In this document: in pieces, positions 1 through 6,736 of the stretch
Layout: every line of letters begins with the position of its first letter
Numbering within the stretch: the first letter of the stretch is position 1
Assembly (NCBI GenBank): GCA_905236595.1
Contig: CAJORE010000169.1
Coordinates: 1 to 7,953 of the forward strand
From: an uncultured Selenomonadaceae bacterium
GTDB lineage: Bacteria; Bacillota; Negativicutes; Selenomonadales; Selenomonadaceae
Direction of reading: 5' to 3'
DNA length: 7,953 nt
Made by a program: the position numbers and the translations under genes
Notes under the pieces: model-generated
Seen by the model: the letters and a program-made list of their open reading frames with translations, nothing else
Databases searched by the model: none
Told to the model about the DNA's origin: nothing

Positions 1-2
1 CG

Positions 3-503
3 CCGACACCCGCCGCAATGAGCACCCCGCAGTTGGCGCCGTCGCCCGTTGCCGGAGCCGGCGCACCGCCGCCTCCTCAACAGGCAATGCCCCAACCGCA
101 GATGATGCCGCAAGGGCAGATGATGCAACCGCAAATGATGATGCCTCCGCCGGGGCAAATGTACGCCATGCCCGGAGCGAACGGCGTTCCCGTTCAACCG
201 GCCATGTTCGTGCCGCTCAACACGGAGCCGGTGCAAGTAAACGACGCCAATATCGGACTTATATTGGACGTTCCGCTCCAAATAACGGTAGAGCTTGGCC
301 GTACACGGATGTCCATAAAGGATATTTTAGAGCTGACCACAGGCTCGATTATCGAGCTTGAAAAATTGGCGGGCGAACCGGTGGATATTCATGTAAACGG
401 CAAATTCTTGGCCAAAGGCGAAGTTGTCGTCATTGACGAAAACTTCGGCGTAAGGATTACGGATATTGCCAGCCCTGCCGAGCGTGCGGCTAAGTTGCAA
501 TAG
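3..503 (+). CDS. fliY: Flagellar motor switch protein FliY/FliN, C-terminal part (5' end outside window)
   Basis: This is the C-terminal part of a rotor C-ring protein that takes part in motor switching and binds the export apparatus. The reading frame is open back to the window edge. The first ATG, at 18, has no Shine-Dalgarno sequence and lies inside low-complexity coding sequence, so the gene almost certainly begins upstream. Counting from that ATG, residues 1-75 are a Pro/Ala/Gln/Met-rich linker. Residues 78-152 form a FliN/SpoA domain, with the typical runs [37 protein letters not shown] and [20 protein letters not shown]. In Firmicutes this combination, followed by cheY, is usually FliY, which also carries CheC-like phosphatase modules upstream of the linker. 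Those modules are not visible here, so a long FliN remains possible. The FliN domain itself is certain. Confidence 0.9.
   Translation, partial: PTPAAMSTPQLAPSPVAGAGAPPPPQQAMPQPQMMPQGQMMQPQMMMPPPGQMYAMPGANGVPVQPAMFVPLNTEPVQVNDANIGLILDVPLQITVELGRTRMSIKDILELTTGSIIELEKLAGEPVDIHVNGKFLAKGEVVVIDENFGVRITDIASPAERAAKLQ
90..143 (+). repeat. Degenerate 18-bp tandem repeat in the fliY linker
   Basis: Three in-frame units of 18 bp (90-107, 108-125, 126-143) encode [12 protein letters not shown] and QPQMMM. The ten bases CAGATGATGC occur exactly at 99-108 and 117-126, and a variant ends at 144. The repeat lies in the flexible linker before the FliN domain, where loss or gain of a unit would keep the reading frame. 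Confidence 0.75.
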
Positions 504-547
504 CGGTTGATTAACCAATAACGGTTTTACTGATTGTGGATAGCGAA

Positions 548-574
548 CAACAAAGGCAATGCGTGGTTTTGTTG
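548..574 (+). repeat. Inverted repeat / possible hairpin in the fliY-cheY gap
   Basis: CAACAAA at 548-554 pairs perfectly with TTTGTTG at 568-574 around a 13-base loop, and one further G-U pair is possible. The stem is A/T-rich and no T run follows, so it is not a typical terminator. It could be an RNA hairpin, a binding site, or chance. Confidence 0.35.
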
Positions 575-600
575 CAAGATGCGCTAACAATGATTATTGC

Positions 601-617
601 TTGGCACCTGTTTTGTC
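601..617 (+). promoter_or_regulatory. Sigma-54-like -24/-12 element
   Basis: TTGGCAC at 601-607 is an exact match to the sigma-54 -24 element. At the correct spacing, the -12 position reads TTGTC (613-617) instead of the TTGC-type consensus, so the usual GC is GT. No enhancer-binding-protein site could be identified. The element overlaps the candidate sigma-A promoter. This may be coincidence and is listed at low confidence. Confidence 0.22.
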
Positions 618-638
618 TTATTGTTCGCCCTCTATAAT
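611..638 (+). promoter_or_regulatory. Candidate sigma-A-type promoter upstream of cheY
   Basis: A perfect -10 hexamer TATAAT lies at 633-638, embedded in the AT-rich inverted repeat CTATA-ATA-TATAG (632-644). The -35 is weak: TTTTGT at 611-616 with a 16-bp spacer matches TTGACA at only three positions. TTGTCT at 613-618 is a better match but the 14-bp spacer is too short. A start near 645 would give a leader of about 50 bases before cheY. The location between two operon genes makes an internal promoter plausible, but AT-rich gaps often contain TATAAT by chance. Confidence 0.4.
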
Positions 639-682
639 ATATAGTGTCAATAGGATTCCCTAATGGGAAATTATTTATGATG

Positions 683-687
683 AGGAG
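683..687 (+). promoter_or_regulatory. Ribosome binding site of cheY
   Basis: AGGAG lies 10 bases before the ATG at 698. It decides for that start over the in-frame GTG at 644. A small inverted repeat, TTCCC-TAAT-GGGAA at 656-669, sits just upstream. Confidence 0.8.
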
Positions 688-697
688 AGATGTTAAG

Positions 698-1060
698 ATG
701 GCAACACGAGTTCTGGTAGTTGACGACGCTGCTTTTATGCGCATGATGGTTAAGGATATCTTGACCAAAAACGGTTACGAAGTCGTCGGCGAAGCCGAAA
801 ACGGCATGAAGGCTTTGGAAAAATATCAGGAGCTTAAACCCGACCTCACCACCATGGATATAACCATGCCGGAGATGGACGGCATCAGCGCCGTTAAGGA
901 AATAAAGAAGATTGATCCCAACGCGAAGATTGTTATGTGCAGCGCTATGGGGCAGCAAGCCATGGTTATCGAAGCTATTCAAGCAGGCGCACGCGACTTC
1001 ATCGTTAAGCCTTTCCAGGCCGATCGCGTCCTTGAAGCTGTACGCAAAGCGGTTGGCTGA
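698..1060 (+). CDS. cheY: Chemotaxis response regulator CheY
   Basis: This 120-residue protein is a single receiver domain without an output domain. When phosphorylated by the histidine kinase CheA it binds the flagellar switch and changes the direction of rotation. The active site is complete: acidic pair Asp9-Asp10, phospho-acceptor Asp54 in TTMDITMPEMDG, Ser82 in the VMCSAMG segment, and Lys104 in the FIVKPF motif. Phe101 takes the place of the switch aromatic. Length and the Asp54 position match the B. subtilis-type CheY. It lies between the FliY/FliN gene and fliO, as in the Firmicute fla/che operon. FliY is often a CheY-P phosphatase in this group, so its neighbour may terminate the signal. 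The ATG at 698 has a good ribosome binding site and gives exactly the family length. The fliO gene starts 12 bp later. Confidence 0.96.
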   Translation: MATRVLVVDDAAFMRMMVKDILTKNGYEVVGEAENGMKALEKYQELKPDLTTMDITMPEMDGISAVKEIKKIDPNAKIVMCSAMGQQAMVIEAIQAGARDFIVKPFQADRVLEAVRKAVG

Positions 1061-1072
1061 GCCTGAGTTTGT

Positions 1073-1579
1073 ATGCGACTCGGCTTAACGACGATTTGCA
1101 TTTGGCTGTTGATTTTCGGGGGCGTTGTTTTTGCCGCCCCCGAAAGCGGCGGCTACTTGGCCGGATACGAAAACGTCGATCCGCAACCTTCGACGTTTTC
1201 CTTGTGGTCAACGCTCGCTTACCTGCTCAGTTTGCTTTTCGTTTTTTTGTTTGTGGCCGGTGCGGCCTATATGGCGGCACGTTTTTTGGGCGGTCGCCTC
1301 AACCAAAACATCGGAAGCGGCGGACGGTTGCTTCAAAGTGTAGCCTTAGGCCCAAAAATGTCGGTGTGTGTTGTGGAAATAGCCGGCAAAGTTATATTGT
1401 TGGGTGTAACGGAAAATAACGTGAATCTTCTTGGCGAGATTGATGATCTTGAAGAGATTGAGCGCTTACATCGTCAAAGTTTTGCCACCGATTTGAGCGG
1501 CACAATGTTTGGTAGTCAATTTGGTACGCTGTCCGGCTTGGTGCAGAAGATACCGCCTTTTTTTCGCAATGATAAATAG
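1073..1579 (+). CDS. fliO: Flagellar biosynthesis protein FliO
   Basis: FliO (FliZ in Bacillus naming) is a small membrane protein that helps assemble or stabilise the FliP ring of the flagellar export gate. The 168-residue product begins with a signal-peptide-like stretch (residues 1-22, hydrophobic core, Ala-Ala-Pro at the likely cleavage point). A short extracytoplasmic segment follows, then one transmembrane helix at about 46-70. The cytoplasmic FliO domain runs from about 82-122, with RLLQSVALGPKMSVCVVEIA and VILLGVTENNVNLL. The acidic tail (IDDLEEIERL) and C-terminus are less conserved. The ATG at 1073 follows the cheY stop by 12 bp with only a weak ribosome binding site, so it is probably translationally coupled. 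FliO sequences diverge strongly, but the position directly before fliP and the domain pattern agree. Confidence 0.9.
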   Translation: MRLGLTTICIWLLIFGGVVFAAPESGGYLAGYENVDPQPSTFSLWSTLAYLLSLLFVFLFVAGAAYMAARFLGGRLNQNIGSGGRLLQSVALGPKMSVCVVEIAGKVILLGVTENNVNLLGEIDDLEEIERLHRQSFATDLSGTMFGSQFGTLSGLVQKIPPFFRNDK

Positions 1580-1688
1580 TGCATTTTTAATCATCGCCCG
1601 TCACAACCGCTTTTTGAATCACTTGCGCGACGTTAGGCAATGCGGCAAATTGTATTTCGGCCTTTCAAGCCGTTCGTCGTGTCTGCAG

Positions 1689-2459
1689 ATGCGGTCGAGT
1701 CAAAGGTGTTTGTTGGCCGTCGGGCGAATATTTTTGTTTTGGGTTCTTTGTTTTGCCCTATTCACCGATACGGCCTTTGCCGCGCCGTTGCCCGACCTGA
1801 ACGTCAGTCTCGGCACAACGGAAAACCCTCAGGACGTAGCCGTCACTTTACAGGTGATGGCGCTGTTGACCGTAGTCACGTTGGCTCCCGGCATTTTGAT
1901 GATGACCACATCATTCGTGCGAATAGTCGTCGTGATAGGTTTTTTGCGCAACGCCCTTTCCACACAAAACGTGCCGCCGAACCAAGTTGTATTGGCGTTG
2001 GCCATGTTCCTTACGTTTTATGTGATGAGTCCGTATTGGAGTGCCGCCAACGATAACGGCATACAACCTTATTTAGCGGGGGAAATAACCCAGGAAGAGG
2101 CTCTCAAGAACGTCGTCGACCCCATGCGCGAGTTTATGTTTAAGCAAACTCGCGAAGCGGACTTGGCGCTCTTTGTCAATTTGGCCGACGACGAACGCCC
2201 GGACACGCAAGATGACGTATCCACGTTCACGCTCATACCGGCGTTTATCATAAGCGAACTTAAAACCGGCTTTCAATTAGGGTTTATGATATACATTCCC
2301 TTTATTGTCATTGACATGATTGTGGCCAGTACGTTGATGTCCATGGGTATGATGATGTTGCCGCCGGTGATGATTTCGATGCCGTTTAAGATATTGCTCT
2401 TTGTTATGGTTGACGGATGGCATCTTTTGATACGTTCGCTCATTACAAGCTTTAAGTAA
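1689..2459 (+). CDS. fliP: Flagellar export gate protein FliP
   Basis: FliP is the main channel-forming subunit of the flagellar type III export gate and assembles with FliQ and FliR in the inner membrane. From this start the product is 256 residues, near the family norm. Residues 1-32 form an N-terminal signal peptide with a likely cleavage after Ala-Phe-Ala. Family blocks follow: MTTSFVRIVVVIGFLRNAL (72-90), PPNQVVLALAMFLTFYVMSP (96-115), FMFKQTREADLALF (149-162), and the C-terminal IPAFIISELKTGFQLGFMIY, SMGMMMLPPVMISMPFKILL and VDGWHLL region (183-247). The start is uncertain. The ATG at 1689 leads straight into a good signal peptide but lacks a clear ribosome binding site. The ATG at 1569 overlaps the fliO stop by 11 bp and adds 40 unusual, Cys-containing residues. 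A TTG at 1713 is preceded by AAAGGTG (1702-1708). The function is not in doubt. Confidence 0.95.
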   Translation: MRSSQRCLLAVGRIFLFWVLCFALFTDTAFAAPLPDLNVSLGTTENPQDVAVTLQVMALLTVVTLAPGILMMTTSFVRIVVVIGFLRNALSTQNVPPNQVVLALAMFLTFYVMSPYWSAANDNGIQPYLAGEITQEEALKNVVDPMREFMFKQTREADLALFVNLADDERPDTQDDVSTFTLIPAFIISELKTGFQLGFMIYIPFIVIDMIVASTLMSMGMMMLPPVMISMPFKILLFVMVDGWHLLIRSLITSFK

Positions 2460-2463
2460 GGAG
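2458..2463 (+). promoter_or_regulatory. Ribosome binding site of fliQ
   Basis: AAGGAG overlaps the fliP stop codon and ends 8 bases before the ATG at 2472. It favours that ATG over the in-frame GTG at 2463, which lies within it. Confidence 0.8.
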
Positions 2464-2471
2464 TGAGGCGT

Positions 2472-2741
2472 ATGTCCGGTGACGTTGTTGTGCAGTTGGC
2501 GCATCAGGCGTTGTTTGTTGTGCTTATAGTTGCCGCGCCCATGTTGGGCTTGGGTCTTATTGTCGGTCTTGCAGTCAGCGTATTTCAAGCGACCACGTCT
2601 ATCCAAGAACAAACTCTCGCCTTCATCCCGAAAATAATTGCCGTGTTTGTGGCAATTTTGATTTTTGGGCCGTGGATGCTCCGCATAATGGTTGGTTATG
2701 TTACTAACATTTTCGTGAATTTGCCTTTGTATATAGGATAA
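2472..2741 (+). CDS. fliQ: Flagellar export gate protein FliQ
   Basis: FliQ is the small, two-helix subunit that packs around the outside of the FliP/FliR channel. The 89-residue product has the exact family length. Two hydrophobic helices lie at about 14-38 and 50-80. The conserved central loop between them carries the hallmark FQATTSIQEQTLAFIPKI, and the second helix contains the FGPWM motif. The ATG at 2472 is preceded by AAGGAG overlapping the fliP stop, 12 bp after fliP ends. The fliR GTG follows 8 bp after the stop. Confidence 0.97.
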   Translation: MSGDVVVQLAHQALFVVLIVAAPMLGLGLIVGLAVSVFQATTSIQEQTLAFIPKIIAVFVAILIFGPWMLRIMVGYVTNIFVNLPLYIG

Positions 2742-2749
2742 CTTGACGA

Positions 2750-3541
2750 GTGGATTTTTTTGATTTGCTGCAAGGCCACGCCGCCGTTTATATGCTTCTT
2801 TTGACGCGTGTCAGCGGAATATTTGTCATGTCGCCGTTCTTTGGCAGTTTGAATATTCCCGTAACCTTCCGTGTCGGAGCCGCATTTGCTTTTTCGCTGT
2901 TGCTGTTCCCCGTTGTAGACGCAAGCGAAATCATTTACGCCCCCGAATCAATGATTGCTTATGCTGCCGTCGTCCTTGCCGAATTTTTCATCGGTTGGCT
3001 CATCGGCTTTGTGGCGTATATATCATTCGCGGCCATCACCATGGCCGGCAAGATTATGGACTTGCAGGTAGGCTTTGCGATTGTCAACGTTATGGATCCG
3101 ACTTCCGGTCAGCAAATGCCGCTAATCGGGAGTTTTCTTTATAATTTAGGGCTGATAGTATTTGTCGTGACAAACGGTCACCACATGATTATTGCGGCCT
3201 TGGCGGAAAGTTTCCGTGCTGTGCCGATTTTAGCCTTTGAATTTGATACTTCGTTGTCGGCCACGATTGCCCAATTTACCACGGGCATCTTCACCGCCGG
3301 CATGAAAATTGCAATGCCCGTGACCTTCGCAATACTTTTGACTAACGTCGGCTTGGGCATACTGGCAAGGACAATGCCGCAACTTAATATATTTGTTGTG
3401 GGGTTGCCTATGCACATCATGATCGGCTTGACCGTTTTAGCGCTCACCATTCCTTTCTACGTTATGTTTTTGGACGTAATTTTTAATGAAATGTATGGAA
3501 ATATTTCTTTGGCAATACAATCATTGCACGGCAAAAGCTGA
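2750..3541 (+). CDS. fliR: Flagellar export gate protein FliR
   Basis: FliR is a single-copy subunit of the export gate that joins the FliP ring and contacts FlhB. The 263-residue product is strongly hydrophobic with about six transmembrane segments. Family blocks visible are RVSGIFVMSPFFGS (20-33), the AGKIMDLQVGFAIVNVMDP segment with SGQQMPLIGSF (99-129), and GLGILARTMPQLNIFVVGLP (201-220), the most typical FliR signature. The gene starts with GTG at 2750. AGGA at 2735-2738 is the only upstream ribosome binding candidate, at a rather long spacing, so coupling to fliQ is likely. Its 3' end overlaps the start of the flhB reading frame. Confidence 0.96.
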   Translation: MDFFDLLQGHAAVYMLLLTRVSGIFVMSPFFGSLNIPVTFRVGAAFAFSLLLFPVVDASEIIYAPESMIAYAAVVLAEFFIGWLIGFVAYISFAAITMAGKIMDLQVGFAIVNVMDPTSGQQMPLIGSFLYNLGLIVFVVTNGHHMIIAALAESFRAVPILAFEFDTSLSATIAQFTTGIFTAGMKIAMPVTFAILLTNVGLGILARTMPQLNIFVVGLPMHIMIGLTVLALTIPFYVMFLDVIFNEMYGNISLAIQSLHGKS

Positions 3542-4628
3542 CTTTTCGTTTGACCTGCAGCTTTTTGCCGACGGCGAAAAAACCGAGGAACCCACAGCAA
3601 AAAAACGTGCCGATGCGCGAAAAAAAGGACAGGTCGGCAAAAGCCAAGACTTAAACGCCGCCTTTGTCCTTTTGACGGGCTTTTTTGCTTTGCGTCTGCT
3701 GTGGGATTATATATACAGCGAGATCCATAATTTCACCGTATATACCTACACAAATATGATGGTGACCCTTGATACCGAGTCGATTATAAATATTTTCTTG
3801 AACATCGTATTGCTTTTTGCCCGCACGTCTTTGCCGGTTATGGCGGCGATATTGCTTTGCGGCTTGATAATAAATTTCTATCAAGTCGGTCTGCAATTCA
3901 ACACCGAAGCCCTCGGTTTCAAACTAAGCAAATTAAATCCCATAAACGGTTTTGGCCGATTATTCTCCAAGCGTTCCCTTGTAGAACTTGTAAAGTCGCT
4001 GTTCAAAATCGCTGTTGTCGGTTTTTTCCTGTTTAATTACCTTGAAGACGAAATTCCTTTTGTGCCGAACTATATATTTTTGGATCTCATAACCTGTTTG
4101 GCAAAAATGGCCGACTTGATATTCGGCATGGCATTCCAAGTTATCGGAGTCATAATTCTTTTGGGCATACTGGATTTCGCGTATCAAAAATGGCAGACAA
4201 CGCAAGATTTGAAAATGACGAAACAAGAAGTCAAAGACGAGATGAAAAACTCCGAAGGCGACCCCAAAATCAAAGGTAAAATCAAACAAAAGCAACGCGA
4301 GATGGCCATGGCACGCATGATGCAGGAAGTGCCGAAAGCCGACGTAATTGTCACCAACCCTACGCATTATGCGGTGGCGTTAGTATATAAACAGGGCGAC
4401 ATTGCTCCGAAAGTCATCGCCAAAGGGCAGGATTATGTGGCGCTTCGCATAAAGGACATCGGTCGCGAACACAATGTCGTGATAGTTGAAAACAAACCTT
4501 TGGCGCGTGCGCTTTATGCTTCAACGGAAGTCGGCGACATTGTGCCGCCGGATTTGTATCAAGCCGTTGCCGAAGTCTTGGCTTACGTTTATCGGTTAAA
4601 ACACAAAGACAATGCGTATGCGGCATAA
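3486..4628 (+). CDS. flhB: Flagellar export specificity switch protein FlhB
   Basis: FlhB is the export-gate subunit that switches secretion from rod/hook to filament proteins. The 380-residue reading frame has the Firmicute-type N-terminal block FDLQLFADGEKTEEPTAKKR (22-41) with the following basic stretch ARKKGQVGKS. Four hydrophobic helices lie at roughly 57-75, 103-130, 170-185 and 213-234. A charged linker (235-280) leads into the cytoplasmic domain. The self-cleavage motif NPTH is intact at 291-294, followed by YAVALVY and the conserved VVENKPLARALY (332-344). The start is uncertain. ATG codons at 3486 and 3495 are the only usual starts before the conserved block, and neither has a strong ribosome binding site. 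Either choice makes the gene overlap fliR, by 56 or 47 bp. The stop is 22 bp before flhA. Confidence 0.95.
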   Translation: MKCMEIFLWQYNHCTAKADFSFDLQLFADGEKTEEPTAKKRADARKKGQVGKSQDLNAAFVLLTGFFALRLLWDYIYSEIHNFTVYTYTNMMVTLDTESIINIFLNIVLLFARTSLPVMAAILLCGLIINFYQVGLQFNTEALGFKLSKLNPINGFGRLFSKRSLVELVKSLFKIAVVGFFLFNYLEDEIPFVPNYIFLDLITCLAKMADLIFGMAFQVIGVIILLGILDFAYQKWQTTQDLKMTKQEVKDEMKNSEGDPKIKGKIKQKQREMAMARMMQEVPKADVIVTNPTHYAVALVYKQGDIAPKVIAKGQDYVALRIKDIGREHNVVIVENKPLARALYASTEVGDIVPPDLYQAVAEVLAYVYRLKHKDNAYAA

Positions 4629-4639
4629 TCGTTGACAGG

Positions 4640-4646
4640 AAGGAGG
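4640..4646 (+). promoter_or_regulatory. Ribosome binding site of flhA
   Basis: AAGGAGG is the strongest Shine-Dalgarno sequence in the window, four bases before the ATG at 4651. It suggests independent, efficient initiation of flhA rather than coupling to flhB. Confidence 0.85.
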
Positions 4647-4650
4647 AAAT

Positions 4651-6735
4651 ATGGCGGCAGCATCGGGGACGACGCCGATTAGCGGCGGGCCAGTCGATAA
4701 AATAAAACAGTACAGCGACGTAATTATCGCTTTGGCAATCGTTACAATCGTCGTTATGATGATTATACCGTTGCCGACGGTGTTATTGGACGTCCTGATT
4801 TGCTTGAATATTACGGTCGCGCTGGTCATTGTCATCTCGACCATTTATAACGAAGAAGCTCTTGATCTGTCGGTATTTCCGTCTCTGTTACTCGTAACGA
4901 CGTTGTTTAGATTGGCGCTTAATATATCGTCAACACGACTTATCCTGTTGTACGGCTACGCCGGTGAAGTAATTACCGCCTTCGGCAACTTCGTTGTCGG
5001 CGGTAATCCCGTCGTCGGCTTTATCATATTCATTATACTGGTCATAATCCAATTTATCGTCATAACCAAGGGTTCCGAACGTGTGGCGGAAGTTTCGGCG
5101 CGTTTCACGTTGGACGCCATGCCCGGCAAACAGATGTCTATCGACGCCGACTTGAACCAAGGCGCCATTACCGACGCCGAAGCAAAGACGCGCCGCGAAA
5201 AAATCCAACGCGAAGCCGACTTTTTTGGCGCTATGGACGGTGCCAGTAAATTCGTAAAGGGCGATGCCATAGCCGCTATAATAATAATGTTTATAAATAT
5301 CGGCGGCGGATTTTTGATTGGTATCGTTCAACGTGACTTGGAAGTCATTCAAGCATTGCAACAATACACGCTCTTAACCGTCGGCGAAGGCTTGGTCAGC
5401 CAAATTCCGGCGTTGCTCATCTCTACGGCAACGGGTATTATTGTTACCCGCGCCGCTTCGGAAGGCAACTTGGGGTCTGACATAGTTGGGCAACTCATCC
5501 GCAATCAACGCATATTTTTCATCGTCAGCGGCGTTTTGTTCTTCTTGGCTTTGGTGCCCGGCTTGCCCGGTATTCCTTTTACCGGTTTATCCGTAGTTTG
5601 TGCGCTTATCGGCTACAACCTTAGGAAAAACGAAACGGTTGACGTCGAAGACAAGCACGAAAAACAAGAAGAAAAAGAGAAGGCCGATGCCACGAAACCG
5701 GAAAACATCGTTTCGCTTCTTGATGTCGATCCCATGGAACTGGAAATCGGCTACAGCCTAATCCCGCTCGTTGATACCGGTCAGGGCGGCGACCTTTTGG
5801 ATCGCATAAAGATGATTCGCCGTCAATGTGCTTTGGAACTTGGGCTTGTCGTGCCGACGATTCGCATTCGCGACAACATACAAATAAAGCCCAGCGCGTA
5901 CATCATCAAGCTAAAAGGGATCGAAATAGCCAAGGGTGAATTGCTTCTCGATCATTTCCTTGCCATGAATTCGGGAACGGTTTTTGAAGAAGTGCCCGGC
6001 ATTGAAACGATTGAGCCGGCGTTTGGCTTACCGGCATTATGGATACCCGAATCCGAACGCGAGCAAGCCGAATTAAACGGCTACACCGTGGTCGATGCCG
6101 TATCGGTTTTGGCTACTCATTTGACGGAAGTCATAAAGGCACACGCCGACGAGATTTTGGGGCGTCAGGAAACACAGGATCTTATCGACAATTTGCACAA
6201 AAAGAATGCGGCATTGGTGGACGAGGTTGTCCCGAATCTCATGAACGCCGGCGAAATCCAAAAAGTATTGGCAAATTTGTTGCGCGAACGCATTTCGATT
6301 CGCGATATGTCAACAATATTGGAGGTTCTGGCGGACTATGCCCGCGCAACAAAAGATACGGAGATTCTTACCGAATATGTCCGTCATGCCATGGCAAGAC
6401 AAATAACCCAACAGAACGTCCAACAAAACGTCTTGCCGTGCATAACCTTAGACCCGGCGCTTGAGAACAAAATTGCCAGCGGCGTCCAACGCACGGATCG
6501 CGGCTCATACGTCAGCATGGATCCCGATTCTTTGCAACGACTGATAACAACGTTAAGCAACGAACTCGAAAAATTGACGAACATGGGCTATCAGCCAATC
6601 GTTTTAACAAGTCCCGCCGTCAGGTTGTACTTTAGAAAATTAGTCGAACGTTCCGTACCCGGACTGATTGTTTTGTCCCATGCGGAAATCGAACAATCGG
6701 TTGAAATTCAAATTCTCGGGGTGGTGAAGATTTAA
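4651..6735 (+). CDS. flhA: Flagellar export gate protein FlhA
   Basis: FlhA is the largest export-gate subunit. Its membrane part takes part in proton-driven export, and its cytoplasmic ring docks chaperone-substrate complexes. The 694-residue product has the usual length. Residues 20-325 hold about eight transmembrane helices and the FHIPEP family block near 144-208: RVAEVSARFTLDAMPGKQMS, then DADLNQGAI and ASKFVKGDAIAAI. Asp205 in that last motif probably corresponds to the functionally important Asp208 of Salmonella FlhA. A Lys/Glu-rich linker (about 327-350) precedes the cytoplasmic domain (about 355-694), which includes PTIRIRDNIQIKPSAYIIKL, WIPESEREQAELNGYTVVDA and the C-terminal PVVLT-like segment PIVLTSPAVRLYFRKL. 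It is intact with no frameshift. The flhF TTG follows its stop by one base. Confidence 0.98.
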   Translation: MAAASGTTPISGGPVDKIKQYSDVIIALAIVTIVVMMIIPLPTVLLDVLICLNITVALVIVISTIYNEEALDLSVFPSLLLVTTLFRLALNISSTRLILLYGYAGEVITAFGNFVVGGNPVVGFIIFIILVIIQFIVITKGSERVAEVSARFTLDAMPGKQMSIDADLNQGAITDAEAKTRREKIQREADFFGAMDGASKFVKGDAIAAIIIMFINIGGGFLIGIVQRDLEVIQALQQYTLLTVGEGLVSQIPALLISTATGIIVTRAASEGNLGSDIVGQLIRNQRIFFIVSGVLFFLALVPGLPGIPFTGLSVVCALIGYNLRKNETVDVEDKHEKQEEKEKADATKPENIVSLLDVDPMELEIGYSLIPLVDTGQGGDLLDRIKMIRRQCALELGLVVPTIRIRDNIQIKPSAYIIKLKGIEIAKGELLLDHFLAMNSGTVFEEVPGIETIEPAFGLPALWIPESEREQAELNGYTVVDAVSVLATHLTEVIKAHADEILGRQETQDLIDNLHKKNAALVDEVVPNLMNAGEIQKVLANLLRERISIRDMSTILEVLADYARATKDTEILTEYVRHAMARQITQQNVQQNVLPCITLDPALENKIASGVQRTDRGSYVSMDPDSLQRLITTLSNELEKLTNMGYQPIVLTSPAVRLYFRKLVERSVPGLIVLSHAEIEQSVEIQILGVVKI

Positions 6736-6736
6736 G

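Larger units (their letters stand above)
504..697 (+). other. Intergenic region between fliY and cheY (194 bp)
   Basis: This is the longest non-coding gap in the window. It has no convincing Rho-independent terminator, since no strong GC hairpin followed by a T run is seen. It holds a 7-bp inverted repeat, a TTGGCAC element, a perfect TATAAT and the cheY ribosome binding site, each listed separately. A GTG at 644 is in frame with cheY, but it would overlap the promoter-like sequence and lacks its own ribosome binding site. Read-through from fliY plus an internal promoter is the simplest reading. Confidence 0.6.

Noticed and set aside
620..650. Reverse-strand promoter with perfect TTGACA (complement of 645-650)
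   Set aside because: The best -10 (AACAAT) needs a 19-bp spacer and matches poorly, and no antisense gene follows.
644..697. N-terminal extension of cheY from GTG 644
   Set aside because: It would add 18 residues before a complete receiver domain, has no ribosome binding site of its own, and overlaps the AT-rich promoter-like stretch.
1069..1419. Overlapping forward open frame within fliO
   Set aside because: It is Arg/Cys-rich with no domain, while the frame starting at 1073 carries a signal peptide, a membrane helix and the FliO domain.
6039..6464. Forward open frame inside flhA (141 codons)
   Set aside because: It is a basic, Arg/Gly-rich shadow of the conserved FlhA cytoplasmic domain in another frame.
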